A DNA stretch of 64,000 nucleotides from the NCBI GenBank assembly GCA_038135065.1, contig JAYPWI010000002.1:1-64000 (forward strand). Reading direction: 5' to 3'. The stretch is from JAYPWI01 sp038135065. Its GTDB lineage: Bacteria; Actinomycetota; Acidimicrobiia; Acidimicrobiales; Poriferisodalaceae. A program made the position numbers and the translations under genes. Of this stretch, positions 7,903 to 18,892 are shown piece after piece (within the stretch, counting starts at the first letter, position 1; every line of letters starts with the position of its first letter). The notes under the pieces were generated by a model that was given only the letters and a program-made list of their open reading frames with translations, searched no databases and was not told the origin of the DNA.

Positions 7903-8271
7903 ATGCGAATCCCCTCGCTGACGAGCCCGCCGCGACGGGTCGCCCACGATGATGGGCTGGTTCGTGCGGTCGAGCTGGTGGTGACGCCGTTGTTGTTCGC
8001 CGGGGCCGGTTTGCTCGCAGATCGTTGGCTGGGGACCATGCCCGTTCTGACCGTGCTGTTCGGTGTGCTTGCTCTGGTGGGCAAGGTGTTGGCCGAGTGG
8101 TATCGGTACGGCGCGCAGATGGACCGGCACACCGAGGACCTCACAGCCGACCGGCCCACCAACGCCCGTCGGCTCGAGCCCACCCCGGCGGAGCCAGCGG
8201 GCCATCTCCCCACTGGAGTGACCCTCGACCGGGGGGCTGGGGCGCAGGCCGAGGTGATCGAGGGTGGCTGA
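7903..8271 (+). CDS. AtpZ/AtpI-like two-helix membrane protein
   Basis: A 122-residue protein at the head of the ATP synthase operon. A two-helix hairpin (about 27-68) includes GAGLLADRWLG and FGVLALVGKVLAEWY, the Gly-rich and Asp-bearing pattern of the AtpZ/F0F1-ATPase assembly family. A charged C-terminal tail rich in Arg, Pro and Glu follows. AtpZ proteins work with AtpI in c-ring assembly or in Mg2+ supply to ATP synthase. The last codons overlap the next gene by 8 bases, suggesting translational coupling. The start is uncertain: GTG 7840 is in frame, and ATG 7903 has only a distant GGAG. Confidence 0.6.
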   Translation: MRIPSLTSPPRRVAHDDGLVRAVELVVTPLLFAGAGLLADRWLGTMPVLTVLFGVLALVGKVLAEWYRYGAQMDRHTEDLTADRPTNARRLEPTPAEPAGHLPTGVTLDRGAGAQAEVIEGG

Positions 8272-8734
8272 TCACCAGACGACGGCGAGCCCACTCGACT
8301 TGGGCGGCGATGCCCCCGAACAGGCGATTGCGAGAGATCTTGCGCGGCGTGCGTTGTACGTAGCTCCGGTGTGGCTGACCCTCAGCGCCGTCATCTGGGG
8401 TTTCGATGGTCTGGCGTCCTCGGCCTACGCCCTGTGCCTGGTCGCTGTGAACTTTCTTGCTGCTGCAGCCCTGTTGACCTGGTCGGCCCGTATCTCGCCG
8501 GGTGCGCTGATGGCGGCCGCCATGGGCGGCTTCGTGCTGCGTCTGGGAGCGATCACCGTCGCCGTCTTCTTGGTCCGCAACATGTCGTTTTTTGCGCCGA
8601 TTCCCCTCGGAACAACCATCGTTGTGGCCCACCTTGGTCTCCTTATCTGGGAGACGCGCTATGTTTCACTGTCGCTTGCCCACCCGGGACTCGCTCCCCG
8701 TGGCGTACGAACCTCTGGAGGGATCCGTTCGTGA
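8264..8734 (+). CDS. atpI: ATP synthase protein I-like (AtpI)
   Basis: A 156-residue membrane protein with four predicted helices (about 33-50, 53-72, 80-104 and 112-128). It sits immediately upstream of atpB in the position typical of atpI. AtpI assists assembly of the c-ring of F-type ATP synthase. The sequence is poorly conserved in general, so the call rests on length, helix pattern and position. It starts with GTG inside the end of the previous gene, and its stop overlaps the atpB start (GTGA, 8731-8734). Confidence 0.7.
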   Translation: MADHQTTASPLDLGGDAPEQAIARDLARRALYVAPVWLTLSAVIWGFDGLASSAYALCLVAVNFLAAAALLTWSARISPGALMAAAMGGFVLRLGAITVAVFLVRNMSFFAPIPLGTTIVVAHLGLLIWETRYVSLSLAHPGLAPRGVRTSGGIRS

Positions 8735-9546
8735 ACCCACAAGCTGTTGAACTACTGGCTGCCGGGGCCGAAGAAGGAGGCGGTGGCGGCCTCCACTTCC
8801 CGCCCATCTCCCACCTCCTCGAATGGCCGGCGATCCTGTTCGACGGGACCGTCTTCGCCCTCAACAAGACGGGCATCATCTACCTGTGGGCCATGCTGGC
8901 TCCAGTGGTCCTGTTCACCCTGGCCATCCGGCGCAGTGCCATGGTGCCGACAGGCGTCCAGACCATCGCCGAGTCGTCGGTCACCTTCGTCCGCGACGAC
9001 ATCGTGATGCAGACCATGGGTCCGGACGGGATGAAGTTCATGCCCTTCCTGATGTCGCTGTTCTTCTTCATCTTCTTCGCCAACATCACCGAGGTCTTCC
9101 CCTTCATCCACTTCCCGGCCAACGCCCGCATGGCGGCCCCGGCGACCCTCGCGATCATCGTGTGGCTGGTCTTCAACGGTGTGGGCATCAAGAGCCAGGG
9201 GCTGTTCGGCTACATCAAGAACACGGTCATCCCACCGGGCGTACCGGGGGCGTTGCTGCCCCTTGTTGCCCTCATCGAGTTGGTCTCCACCTTCTTGGTT
9301 CGACCGTTCAGCCTGGCCGTCCGACTCTTCGCCAACATGCTGGCCGGCCACCTTCTGCTCGTGACCTTCGGCGTCCTGACGGCCACCCTGTGGACGACTG
9401 ATTGGCTGGCGGTTCTGCTGCCCCTGCCCTTCGTGGTGCTCATCGGCCTGACGGGCTTCGAAATCCTGGTGGCCTTCCTCCAGGCCTTCATCTTCACGAT
9501 TCTCACCGCCGTGTACATCGGTGGTGCCTTGCATCCCGAGCACTAG
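8731..9546 (+). CDS. atpB: F-type ATP synthase subunit a
   Basis: A 271-residue proton-channel subunit of the membrane F0 sector. The hallmark helix reads RPFSLAVRLFANMLAGH, carrying the essential Arg that faces the c-ring carboxylate. The last helices (LTGFEILVAFLQAFIFTILTAVYI) are also typical. The GTG start overlaps the atpI stop, and GGAGGG is located about 8 bases upstream. The order I-B-E-F-H-A-G-D-C is the standard bacterial one. Confidence 0.96.
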   Translation: MNPQAVELLAAGAEEGGGGGLHFPPISHLLEWPAILFDGTVFALNKTGIIYLWAMLAPVVLFTLAIRRSAMVPTGVQTIAESSVTFVRDDIVMQTMGPDGMKFMPFLMSLFFFIFFANITEVFPFIHFPANARMAAPATLAIIVWLVFNGVGIKSQGLFGYIKNTVIPPGVPGALLPLVALIELVSTFLVRPFSLAVRLFANMLAGHLLLVTFGVLTATLWTTDWLAVLLPLPFVVLIGLTGFEILVAFLQAFIFTILTAVYIGGALHPEH

Positions 9547-9614
9547 AGGCTCACGACCAATCCTGCGGCCCTCGGGCCGCTCCAACCATCCGAGAAAGAA
9601 ACAGGAGAAGACGA

Positions 9615-9884
9615 GTGATCGATTTGCTCGCACAAGTAGAGGGCACGGCTGCCGAGAATGCGCTCGATGGCCTCAAGGCCGTCGGTGCCGGTCTGGGCTA
9701 CGGCCTTGCCGCCATCGGCCCGGGCGTGGGTATCGGCCTCGTGGTCGGTAACGCCATCACCGCCATGGCCCGACAGCCCGAGTCCGCAGGCATGGTCCGG
9801 ACGACCATGTTCCTGGGTATCGCCTTCACCGAGGCCCTCGCCCTCATCGGCTTCGTGGTCTTCATCCTCCTCAACTTCGCCTAG
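9615..9884 (+). CDS. atpE: F-type ATP synthase subunit c
   Basis: An 89-residue hairpin that oligomerises into the rotating c-ring. Helix 1 is Gly-rich (GAGLGYGLAAIGPGVGIG), the polar loop is ARQPE, and helix 2 carries the ion-binding carboxylate Glu73 in FTEALALIGF. The Gln and Ser/Thr ligands that mark Na+-binding c subunits are absent around the site, so proton coupling is expected. GTG start with AGGAGA about 6 bases upstream. Confidence 0.96.
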   Translation: MIDLLAQVEGTAAENALDGLKAVGAGLGYGLAAIGPGVGIGLVVGNAITAMARQPESAGMVRTTMFLGIAFTEALALIGFVVFILLNFA

Positions 9885-9893
9885 GAGGACCCT

Positions 9894-10436
9894 GTGAACG
9901 CACTGGCCAACATGCTGGCCGCCGGTGAGGCGGGTGAAGAAGGGGCGTCCAATCCCATCATTCCGGAATGGAATGAGGTGATCTGGGGTACTGCCGCCTT
10001 CCTCATCCTGTTCATCGTCATGGCCAAGTTCGCCTATCCGGCCATTCGTGGCGTGATGGAGGCCCGGACCGCAAAGATCCAGGGTGACATCGACGCTGCC
10101 GAGGGTGCCCGGTCCGAGGCCGAATCGCTGCGGGCCGAGTACGACGCCAAGCTGGCTGAGGCTCGGGCCGAAGCGGGTCGCATCATCGAGGCCGCACGCT
10201 CGGAGGCCGAGCAGGTCCGCCGGGATCGCCTGGCTGCCATCGAGCCCGAGATCGCCGAACGGCGGGCTCAGGCCGATGCCGACATCGACGCTGCCAAGGA
10301 GCGAGCGATGGCCGACGTGCGGGCCCAGGTGACCCGCCTGGCCGTCGGCGCCGCCGAGCAGGTGGTGCGGGCCAGCCTCGACGAGGCGCGGTACAGCCAG
10401 CTGATCGACGACTACATCGACCGAGTCGGCAGCTGA
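9894..10436 (+). CDS. atpF: F-type ATP synthase subunit b
   Basis: A 180-residue peripheral stalk subunit with one N-terminal membrane helix (about 31-50) followed by a long, highly charged Ala/Glu/Arg coiled coil (about 55-160) that dimerises and reaches to the F1 head. The GTG start follows AGGAGG that overlaps the atpE stop region. Spacing to atpE is 9 bases. Confidence 0.94.
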   Translation: MNALANMLAAGEAGEEGASNPIIPEWNEVIWGTAAFLILFIVMAKFAYPAIRGVMEARTAKIQGDIDAAEGARSEAESLRAEYDAKLAEARAEAGRIIEAARSEAEQVRRDRLAAIEPEIAERRAQADADIDAAKERAMADVRAQVTRLAVGAAEQVVRASLDEARYSQLIDDYIDRVGS

Positions 10437-10490
10437 GGCTGCTCGACGGTCCGGTCCCCCCAGCGCGGCGGGACAGGAGAGGAACCGAAC

Positions 10491-11019
10491 ATGAGTGAAC
10501 GAGTCGAGGGTTACGCACAAGCTGTTGTCTCCGCGGCTCGCGGTGACGGTGTGCTGGAGCGCGTCGCCGACGAACTGTTCCAGTTGGGCNNNNNNNNNNC
10601 GTCGGCACCAACGAGGAGTTGCGCAACGTCCTCACCGACAGCCTCGTACCCGCCTCGCGACGTATCGGGGTGCTCGAGGACCTGCTGGGTGACCAGGCAG
10701 CTCCTGCCACCTTGAACCTGGTGAGCATGATCATCGGCGCAGGACGGGGGAACGATCTCCCAGCCATCGCCGAAGAGGTCGTTCGCCTCGCCGCCGAAAG
10801 CAGGGGGCAGGCAGTGGCTGAGGTCCGCTCGGCCGTGGCCCTCAACGAAGACCAGCAACACCGTCTGGCTGCTGCCCTGAGCAGTGCCAGCGGGCAGAAC
10901 GTGACCGTCCAGGTCGTCGTCGACGCAGACGTCGTCGGTGGCCTGGTGGCTCAGATCGGGGACTCCGTCTACGACGGGTCCATTCGCACTCGACTCGAGA
11001 AGATGAAGGAGCGTCTGTC

Positions 11020-11023
<4 letters not shown>
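10491..11023 (+). CDS. atpH: F-type ATP synthase subunit delta, interrupted by an assembly gap
   Basis: The delta subunit connects the b stalk to the top of F1. The N-terminal part (MSERVEGYAQAVVSAAR onward, 33 residues) ends at the gap at 10590-10599; the rest resumes with VGTNEELRNVLTD and runs to the stop. The two parts are in different frames as drawn, which the placeholder length explains: alignment with the usual ELF(x)nNxELR spacing suggests about two missing residues, that is about 5 missing bases. The C-terminal helical domain ending SIRTRLEKMKERL is typical. The stop overlaps the atpA start (GTGA). Confidence 0.9.
10590..10599. other. Assembly gap (10 N) in atpH
   Basis: The frame changes across the run, so the real length must equal 2 modulo 3. 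About 5 bases would restore a normal delta subunit. Confidence 0.95.
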
Positions 11024-12558
<1,535 letters not shown>

Positions 12559-12563
12559 GCGGT

Positions 12564-13532
12564 ATGGCGGGCGGTCAGGAACGTATTCTTCGGCGTCGGA
12601 TCAGGTCGATCGACGCTACCAAGAAGATCACCCGTGCCATGGAGCTCATTGCTGCGTCGCGCATCGTGAAGGCCATGGGCCGAGTGCAGGCCGCCAAGCC
12701 CTACAGCGAGAAGGTCACCTCGGTGATCGCCAATCTGGCCAGTGGCGGCGGAGCTGCCGACTCACCCCTACTCAATCAGGTCGGTGACGTCACCAAGGTC
12801 GCCTACATCGTGGTCTGCGCCGACCGTGGCCTCTGCGGTGGGTACAACAACAACGTGTTGCGGTCGGTCGAACGGGCAATCGCTGCGGGCCAGGCCCGGG
12901 GCGAGGACTACGAACTGATCCTCAGCGGGAAAAAGGCTGCCGCCTACTTCAAGTTCCGGGGCTACCGGATCGGAGATGCTTCCGAGGNNNNNNNNNNGTA
13001 CAGCGATCAGCCGACCTAAGCGGACGCCAAGCGGGTCGCCGAAGTGGCCACCTCGTTGTTCGAATCCGGTGAGGTCCAGAAGGTCGTGCTGGCCTACACC
13101 CAATTCCTGTCGATGGGTAGCCAAGAGGTGACCCACGCCACCTTCATGCCGCTCGACCCCGCTGCGATCGGTGATGATGCCGAGGATGGTGGAGGTCTGC
13201 AGGGTGGCTATGAGTTCGAGCCCGAGCCGGGCTTGATCCTGGCCCGCTTGCTCCCTCGCTATGCGGAGGCACGTCTGTTCGCCGCCATGCTCGAGGCGTC
13301 GGCTTCGGAGCATGCCGCTCGCCAGCGGGCCATGAAGGCCGCGACCGACAATGCCGAGGACCTGAAGATCAATCTGACGCGGGTCATGAACCGTGCCCGT
13401 CAGGACGCCATCACCACCGAGATCATGGAGATCGTCGGTGGCGCAGAAGCACTCGAGCAGGGCGGTGATCTCATCGCCAAGGACCTGCTCGCCGACACCA
13501 TCGAGGCTCGCGTTGCCGACCTCTTCAAATAG
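12564..13532 (+). CDS. atpG: F-type ATP synthase subunit gamma, with a gap and an in-frame TAA
   Basis: The gamma subunit is the central rotor shaft. The N-terminus (ERILRRRIRSIDATKKITRAMELI) and C-terminus (RQDAITTEIMEIVGGAEAL) are classic and lie in the same frame. Between them are a 10-N gap (12988-12997) and, 19 bases later, a TAA at 13017-13019, where the family motif PTYADA needs a Tyr codon (TAC). A single C-to-A change explains it. An intact gamma is essential for ATP synthase, and the flanking genes are normal, so a base error near a contig end is most likely; a true nonsense mutation in part of the population is the alternative. Confidence 0.88.
12988..12997. other. Assembly gap (10 N) in atpG
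   Basis: Both sides are in the same frame, so the true length equals 1 modulo 3. Alignment with the usual gamma spacing around YSDQPT suggests perhaps a single missing base. Confidence 0.95.
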
Positions 13533-13571
13533 TTCCCACCAATCGACGCCTGAAGGTTCAGGAGACCATCA

Positions 13572-15005
<1,434 letters not shown>

Positions 15006-15027
15006 GGCGCAGGTCAGGAGTCACCGC

Positions 15028-15411
15028 ATGAAGGTCGAACTCGTCTCTCCCGAAGCCGTCATGTTCAGCGGCGATGCTTCCCAGGTCCTTACCCGCACGA
15101 CCGAGGGCGACATTGCCTTCCTCGAGGGGCATGCTGCGTTCATCGGCGCGCTCGACGTGGGCGAGGTCCAGATCTGGACCGATGAGGGCGTGATCAAGGT
15201 CGCAGCGGCCGGCGGGTTCGTCGAGGTCAGCAACAACACGGTGTCCGTGTTGTCGGACGAAGCGGTGACACCCGAGGCCATCGACACCGAGGCCGTGACT
15301 GCGGAACTCGCGGCGGCTCGTGAGGCGCTTGCGGCCGACAGCGAAGACGAGGCGGCAGCATTGGCCGTGCGGTGGGCTGAACTGCGTCTGCGAGTGGCCC
15401 AGGGGGCCTAG
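15028..15411 (+). CDS. atpC: F-type ATP synthase subunit epsilon
   Basis: A 127-residue protein: N-terminal beta-sandwich (VELVSPEAVMFSGDA, GDIAFLEGHAAFIGAL) and a C-terminal helical pair (about 86-127) that can inhibit ATP hydrolysis. It closes the operon. CAGGAG lies 10 bases before the ATG. Its TAG stop shares the palindrome CTAG (15408-15411) with the stop of the convergent HisI-family gene, leaving no space for a terminator between them. Confidence 0.94.
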   Translation: MKVELVSPEAVMFSGDASQVLTRTTEGDIAFLEGHAAFIGALDVGEVQIWTDEGVIKVAAAGGFVEVSNNTVSVLSDEAVTPEAIDTEAVTAELAAAREALAADSEDEAAALAVRWAELRLRVAQGA

Positions 15412-15815
15412 GCCCATCGGAGAGCGTCAGCGCTCTCCACAGCGCGGTAGTAGCAACCCGTGCGGGTGTTCCCTGAGGAGTCGCGTGTGTGGCATGCGCC
15501 CCCTCCATCGCGGCGGACGAGATACAGCAGGCTGTTCTGCTCGCAGTTGACCCTGATCTCGACCAGGCTCAGCGTGTCACCCGACGTGGCCCCCTTGTGC
15601 CAGATCTCGTTGCGCGACGTGGAGTAGAGGACAGCGCTACGGCGTTCGAGCGAGAGACGGAACGCTTCGGCGTTTGCGTAGCCGACGAACAGGACCTCAC
15701 CCGTGTCGATCTCTTGGAGTACTACGGGCACCACCTGATGACCGTCGCGGCCGACCTTGCCGATCTTGTCGAAGTCGAGTGTGGTGACGAGGCCTTCTTC
15801 GAGGTCAGCTGACAT
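15408..15815 (-). CDS. HisI-family protein (phosphoribosyl-AMP cyclohydrolase-like), divergent subgroup
   Basis: A 135-residue protein with the PRA-CH fold motifs: STSRNEIWHKGATSGDT, and three Cys at 91, 108 and 121 in the positions of the zinc ligands. HisI opens the adenine ring of phosphoribosyl-AMP in histidine synthesis. However, the acidic cluster around the first Cys, normally D-C-D-x-D, reads N-C-E-Q-N, and the spacing between the last two Cys is enlarged (13 instead of about 7). I recall this NCEQNSLL form as a recurring subgroup, so it is probably not a decayed gene but may have a different substrate or metal need. No other his genes are nearby. The start at ATG 15815 is supported by a -10 box 8 bases upstream. 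Confidence 0.7.
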   Translation of the reverse strand: MSADLEEGLVTTLDFDKIGKVGRDGHQVVPVVLQEIDTGEVLFVGYANAEAFRLSLERRSAVLYSTSRNEIWHKGATSGDTLSLVEIRVNCEQNSLLYLVRRDGGGACHTRDSSGNTRTGCYYRAVESADALRWA

Positions 15816-15823
15816 GGGATCTG

Positions 15824-15829
15824 ATGATA
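15824..15829 (-). promoter_or_regulatory. Probable leaderless -10 box for the HisI-family gene
   Basis: TATCAT on the minus strand, 8 bases before ATG 15815. No Shine-Dalgarno sequence. Confidence 0.4.
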
Positions 15830-15857
15830 CGACCGATCGAGGCCGCAACCCCAGGGG

Positions 15858-16847
15858 TCAGCTGAAGTCGATCGCTGCGTAGGTGCCCAACTTTTCCAGG
15901 TTGTGGGTGGCCTCCACCCGCCTGACCGTGCCGCTCCGGCTGCGCATCACCAACGAGTCGGTGACCGCGCCCCTACGGGTGAAGCGGACGCCGTTGAGCA
16001 GTTCACCATCGGTGATGCCGGTTGCTGCGAAGAACACGTCATCGGAGCGCACCAGGTCGTCCACCGAGAGCACGGCGTCGAGGTCATAGCCGGCGTCGAG
16101 CGCCTCTTTGCGCTCCCGCTCGTTGCGAGGCCACAACCTGCCTTGGATCTCGCCGCCCATGCACTTGAGCGCTGCGGCCGAGATCACACCTTCCGGTGTG
16201 CCGCCGACCCCGAACAACACGTCGGCACTGTCGGTGGCAGTGGCGATTGCTCCAGCGACGTCGCCGTCGGGAATCATGCGAATGCGAGCTCCCGTGCTCC
16301 GCACTTCGGTGATGAGATCGCTGTGACGGTCTCGGTCGAGGATCACCGCCGTCAGGTCTCGGACCGGACGCCCACATGCTTCGGAGATGGCCAGCAGGTT
16401 GTCGGTGGGCGACTTGTTGATGTCGATGACACCCCTGGCTTCCGGGCCGACGGCAATCTTCTCCATGTAGACGCAGGGGCCCGGATCGAACATGGTTCCT
16501 CTGGGGGAGATGGCGATTACGGAGATGGCATTGCCTCGCCCCAGAGAGGTCAGCGTGGTGCCGTCGATCGGATCGACGGCGATGTCGGTGAGTGCGCCGC
16601 TGCCATCGCCGATCTCCTCACCGTTGTAGAGCATGGGGGCTTCGTCCTTCTCCCCCTCGCCGATCACGACGACCCCGTTCATGGGCACGGTCTGCAGGAC
16701 GATGCGCATCGCGTCCACCGCCGCCCCGTCGGCGCCGTTCTTGTCGCCGCGCCCCATCCATCGGGAGGCAGCAAGAGCTGCCGCTTCGGTGGTTCTGACG
16801 ATTTCCAATGCCAGGTTGCGGTCAGGAACCTCGGGTGAGTCAACCAT
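15858..16847 (-). CDS. glpX: Fructose-1,6-bisphosphatase class II
   Basis: A 329-residue cytoplasmic Mg2+/Mn2+-dependent phosphatase of gluconeogenesis. GlpX signatures are present: DKNGADGAAVDAMR, VIGEGEKDEAPMLYNGE, the metal-binding AVDPIDGTTL, VILDRDRH and VGGTPEGVISAAALKCMGG. Complete with normal length. A -10 box 7 bases upstream of the ATG suggests a leaderless transcript. It lies just upstream of the HisI-family gene in the same direction but with its own and that gene's promoters visible, so they may be transcribed separately. Confidence 0.95.
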   Translation of the reverse strand: MVDSPEVPDRNLALEIVRTTEAAALAASRWMGRGDKNGADGAAVDAMRIVLQTVPMNGVVVIGEGEKDEAPMLYNGEEIGDGSGALTDIAVDPIDGTTLTSLGRGNAISVIAISPRGTMFDPGPCVYMEKIAVGPEARGVIDINKSPTDNLLAISEACGRPVRDLTAVILDRDRHSDLITEVRSTGARIRMIPDGDVAGAIATATDSADVLFGVGGTPEGVISAAALKCMGGEIQGRLWPRNERERKEALDAGYDLDAVLSVDDLVRSDDVFFAATGITDGELLNGVRFTRRGAVTDSLVMRSRSGTVRRVEATHNLEKLGTYAAIDFS

Positions 16848-16854
16848 GCGTCAG

Positions 16855-16860
16855 AACCTA
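16855..16860 (-). promoter_or_regulatory. Probable leaderless -10 box for glpX
   Basis: TAGGTT on the minus strand, 7 bases before ATG 16847. Confidence 0.45.
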
Positions 16861-16926
16861 GCGGCCTGTGGGTGGCAAGTGTCAGTCCCGTTGTCGGGCG
16901 AGTGGGCTGTCCTCGGCCGGTATCGG

Positions 16927-16932
16927 TAGATT
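16927..16932 (+). promoter_or_regulatory. Probable leaderless -10 box for the J-domain gene
   Basis: TAGATT, 8 bases before ATG 16941; the 8 bases between are CCCCGGGG. No Shine-Dalgarno sequence. Confidence 0.45.
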
Positions 16933-16940
16933 CCCCGGGG

Positions 16941-17660
16941 ATGATCATCGCCGAGTTCGACGTGTGGCATACCCGTCCCGTAGCGCCGACCCGGCGGGTG
17001 GCCCTCGGCGATGCGCATCTTCCTGTCGAACCGTCACCGGGGATCGGCGGCATCCTTCTCGCAGCCGTCGTTGCAGTTACCGCGCATCGTCTCGACGACG
17101 ATGGCCGCGAACGACTGACGACCATCATGGAAAGCCTCGAACGAGGGCACAGCCTTTCGCAACCGCAACTGCGACACCGCTTGCAGGCGGATCGTGTGGG
17201 TTTGACCAGGTCGACCCACCGGATCCGCGGAGTGGATCATCGCACCCTCGAACTCGATCTCGAACCCATCGACGCACCTGAACCACACCTGCTTGCTGCG
17301 CTGTACCAAGCTGCCGGGCATCCTCGAGCGACCCGCCGGTCCCTCTTTCTGTTGTTCCGATCAGCTACTCGCTGGCGCGACACGGCCACCCCTGACCTCC
17401 TCGACTACCTGAGCGGTCGCGGACCGTCTGTGGAGTGGGGCTCACCCGTCGCCGTCGACCCCCTCGGTTGGGCCTGTTCGATCCTGGAGTTGTCGACGGG
17501 GGAACTCGACCGGTCCGCCGTGCAGCGGCAGTACCGGCGGCTACTGCGAGCCGCCCATCCCGACCATGGCGGCGCAGCTGGCGATGCCGGCCCGCGGATT
17601 CAGGAACTGGCCGAGGCTCGCCGTATCCTCCTTGGGCGACGGTCTGCCCAACGGGCCTGA
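16941..17660 (+). CDS. Protein with C-terminal J domain
   Basis: A 239-residue protein. The C-terminal 60 residues contain an alpha-helical J-domain core: QRQYRRLLRAAHPDHGG, with the HPD tripeptide that stimulates Hsp70 ATPase, followed by IQELAEARRILL. The N-terminal 170 residues are unrecognised and contain a short hydrophobic stretch (GIGGILLAAVVAVTA, about 34-48). There are no Gly/Phe or zinc-finger regions, so this is a class III J protein or a J-like fold reused for another purpose. It is divergent from glpX and 13 bases ahead of the lhgO-like gene. Partner and role unknown. Confidence 0.6.
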   Translation: MIIAEFDVWHTRPVAPTRRVALGDAHLPVEPSPGIGGILLAAVVAVTAHRLDDDGRERLTTIMESLERGHSLSQPQLRHRLQADRVGLTRSTHRIRGVDHRTLELDLEPIDAPEPHLLAALYQAAGHPRATRRSLFLLFRSATRWRDTATPDLLDYLSGRGPSVEWGSPVAVDPLGWACSILELSTGELDRSAVQRQYRRLLRAAHPDHGGAAGDAGPRIQELAEARRILLGRRSAQRA

Positions 17661-17673
17661 ACAGGAGCGAGCG

Positions 17674-18879
17674 ATGACGACGCAGCGAGCCGATGTGGTC
17701 GTTGTCGGTGCCGGCATCATCGGGCTGGCCACCGCCCGGCGCCACCTCCAGCGCCATCCGAGTCACCGGGTCGTGGTGCTCGAGCGGGAAGTGGGCCCGG
17801 CCCATCACCAGACGGGACGCAACAGCGGGGTGCTCCATTCCGGGATCTACTACCGGCCGGGTTCCTACAAGGCGCGGATGGCCGTCCGTGGTCGGTCGGC
17901 CATGGTCGCCTTCTGTGAGGAGAAGGGCATCGATTACGAGATCTGTGGCAAGGTCATCGTGGCCACCGGCGAACATGAACTGGCTCGACTCGACGACTTG
18001 GGGGCTCGAGCGCTTGCCAATGGCGTGGAGGCCGAACGTATCGGCCCCGAACGTCTGGCCGAGATCGAACCCCACGCAGCTGGGATCGCTGCGCTGTGGG
18101 TGTCCTCGACGGGCATCGTGTCGTACCGGGAAGTGTGCGATGCAATGGCCGCTGACATCGTCACTGCCGGGGGACAGGTTGTGTACGGGGCTGGGGTTGC
18201 CGATCTCACCGAACTGGGATCACTGATCCGGCTCTCCACCAGTGCCGGTGACTGGGAGACGCCGCTCGTTGTCAATTGTGCGGGTCTGAGGTGTGATCAG
18301 TTGGCGGACATGGTGGGGGCAGCGGAGGGGAATCGGATCGTGCCCTTCCGTGGGGAGTATTTCGAGGTGGTTCCCGAACGCCGACACCTCGTCAAGGGCC
18401 TGATCTACCCGGTGCCTGATCCGAGCTTCCCCTTCCTCGGGGTCCATCTGACCAGGATGATCGATGGTTCGATCCACGCCGGGCCCAACGCCGTCCTTGC
18501 ACTGTCCCGTGAGGGGTATCGGTGGAGGGACGTGAGCCTCCGCCAGATGGGCGAGCATCTGACCAATCGCGGCCTGTGGCGGCTGGCCCGTCAGTACTGG
18601 CGGACCGGGGCTGGGGAGGTCTGGAGGTCGGTCAACAAGGGAGCCTTCGTTCGAGCGCTGCAGCGCCTCGTGCCCGAGATCGGGGCTGATGACCTCGAAG
18701 TTTCACCGGCCGGGGTCCGGGCCCAAGCGATGGACGGGCAGGGGGCCCTATTGGACGACTTTGCCATCACCGAGACCACAACCTCGGTGAACGTGATCAA
18801 TGCCCCCAGCCCGGCAGCCACTGCGAGTCTGGAGATCGCAGACGAGATCGGTCGCCGACTCGACGAGCGGGTGTCCTAG
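17674..18879 (+). CDS. lhgO: L-2-hydroxyglutarate oxidase-like FAD enzyme
   Basis: A 401-residue protein of the DAO/LhgO family. The N-terminal Rossmann motif VVVVGAGIIGLATARRH binds FAD. The family signature HHQTGRNSGVLHSGIYY follows, then GSYKARMAVRG. The C-terminal RAQAMDGQGALLDDF and INAPSPAATASLEIA are typical of L-2-hydroxyglutarate oxidases, which return L-2-hydroxyglutarate to 2-oxoglutarate and pass electrons to the respiratory chain. ATG 17674 has AGGAG (17663-17667) upstream; an earlier in-frame start would overlap the previous gene. Confidence 0.9.
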   Translation: MTTQRADVVVVGAGIIGLATARRHLQRHPSHRVVVLEREVGPAHHQTGRNSGVLHSGIYYRPGSYKARMAVRGRSAMVAFCEEKGIDYEICGKVIVATGEHELARLDDLGARALANGVEAERIGPERLAEIEPHAAGIAALWVSSTGIVSYREVCDAMAADIVTAGGQVVYGAGVADLTELGSLIRLSTSAGDWETPLVVNCAGLRCDQLADMVGAAEGNRIVPFRGEYFEVVPERRHLVKGLIYPVPDPSFPFLGVHLTRMIDGSIHAGPNAVLALSREGYRWRDVSLRQMGEHLTNRGLWRLARQYWRTGAGEVWRSVNKGAFVRALQRLVPEIGADDLEVSPAGVRAQAMDGQGALLDDFAITETTTSVNVINAPSPAATASLEIADEIGRRLDERVS

Positions 18880-18892
18880 GGGGCGCGCTCGG

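Noticed and set aside
7690..8205. Upstream extension of the sugar-transferase frame
   Set aside because: It overlaps the divergent ATP synthase genes; composition is shadow-like and the usual protein length is reached from ATG 7689.
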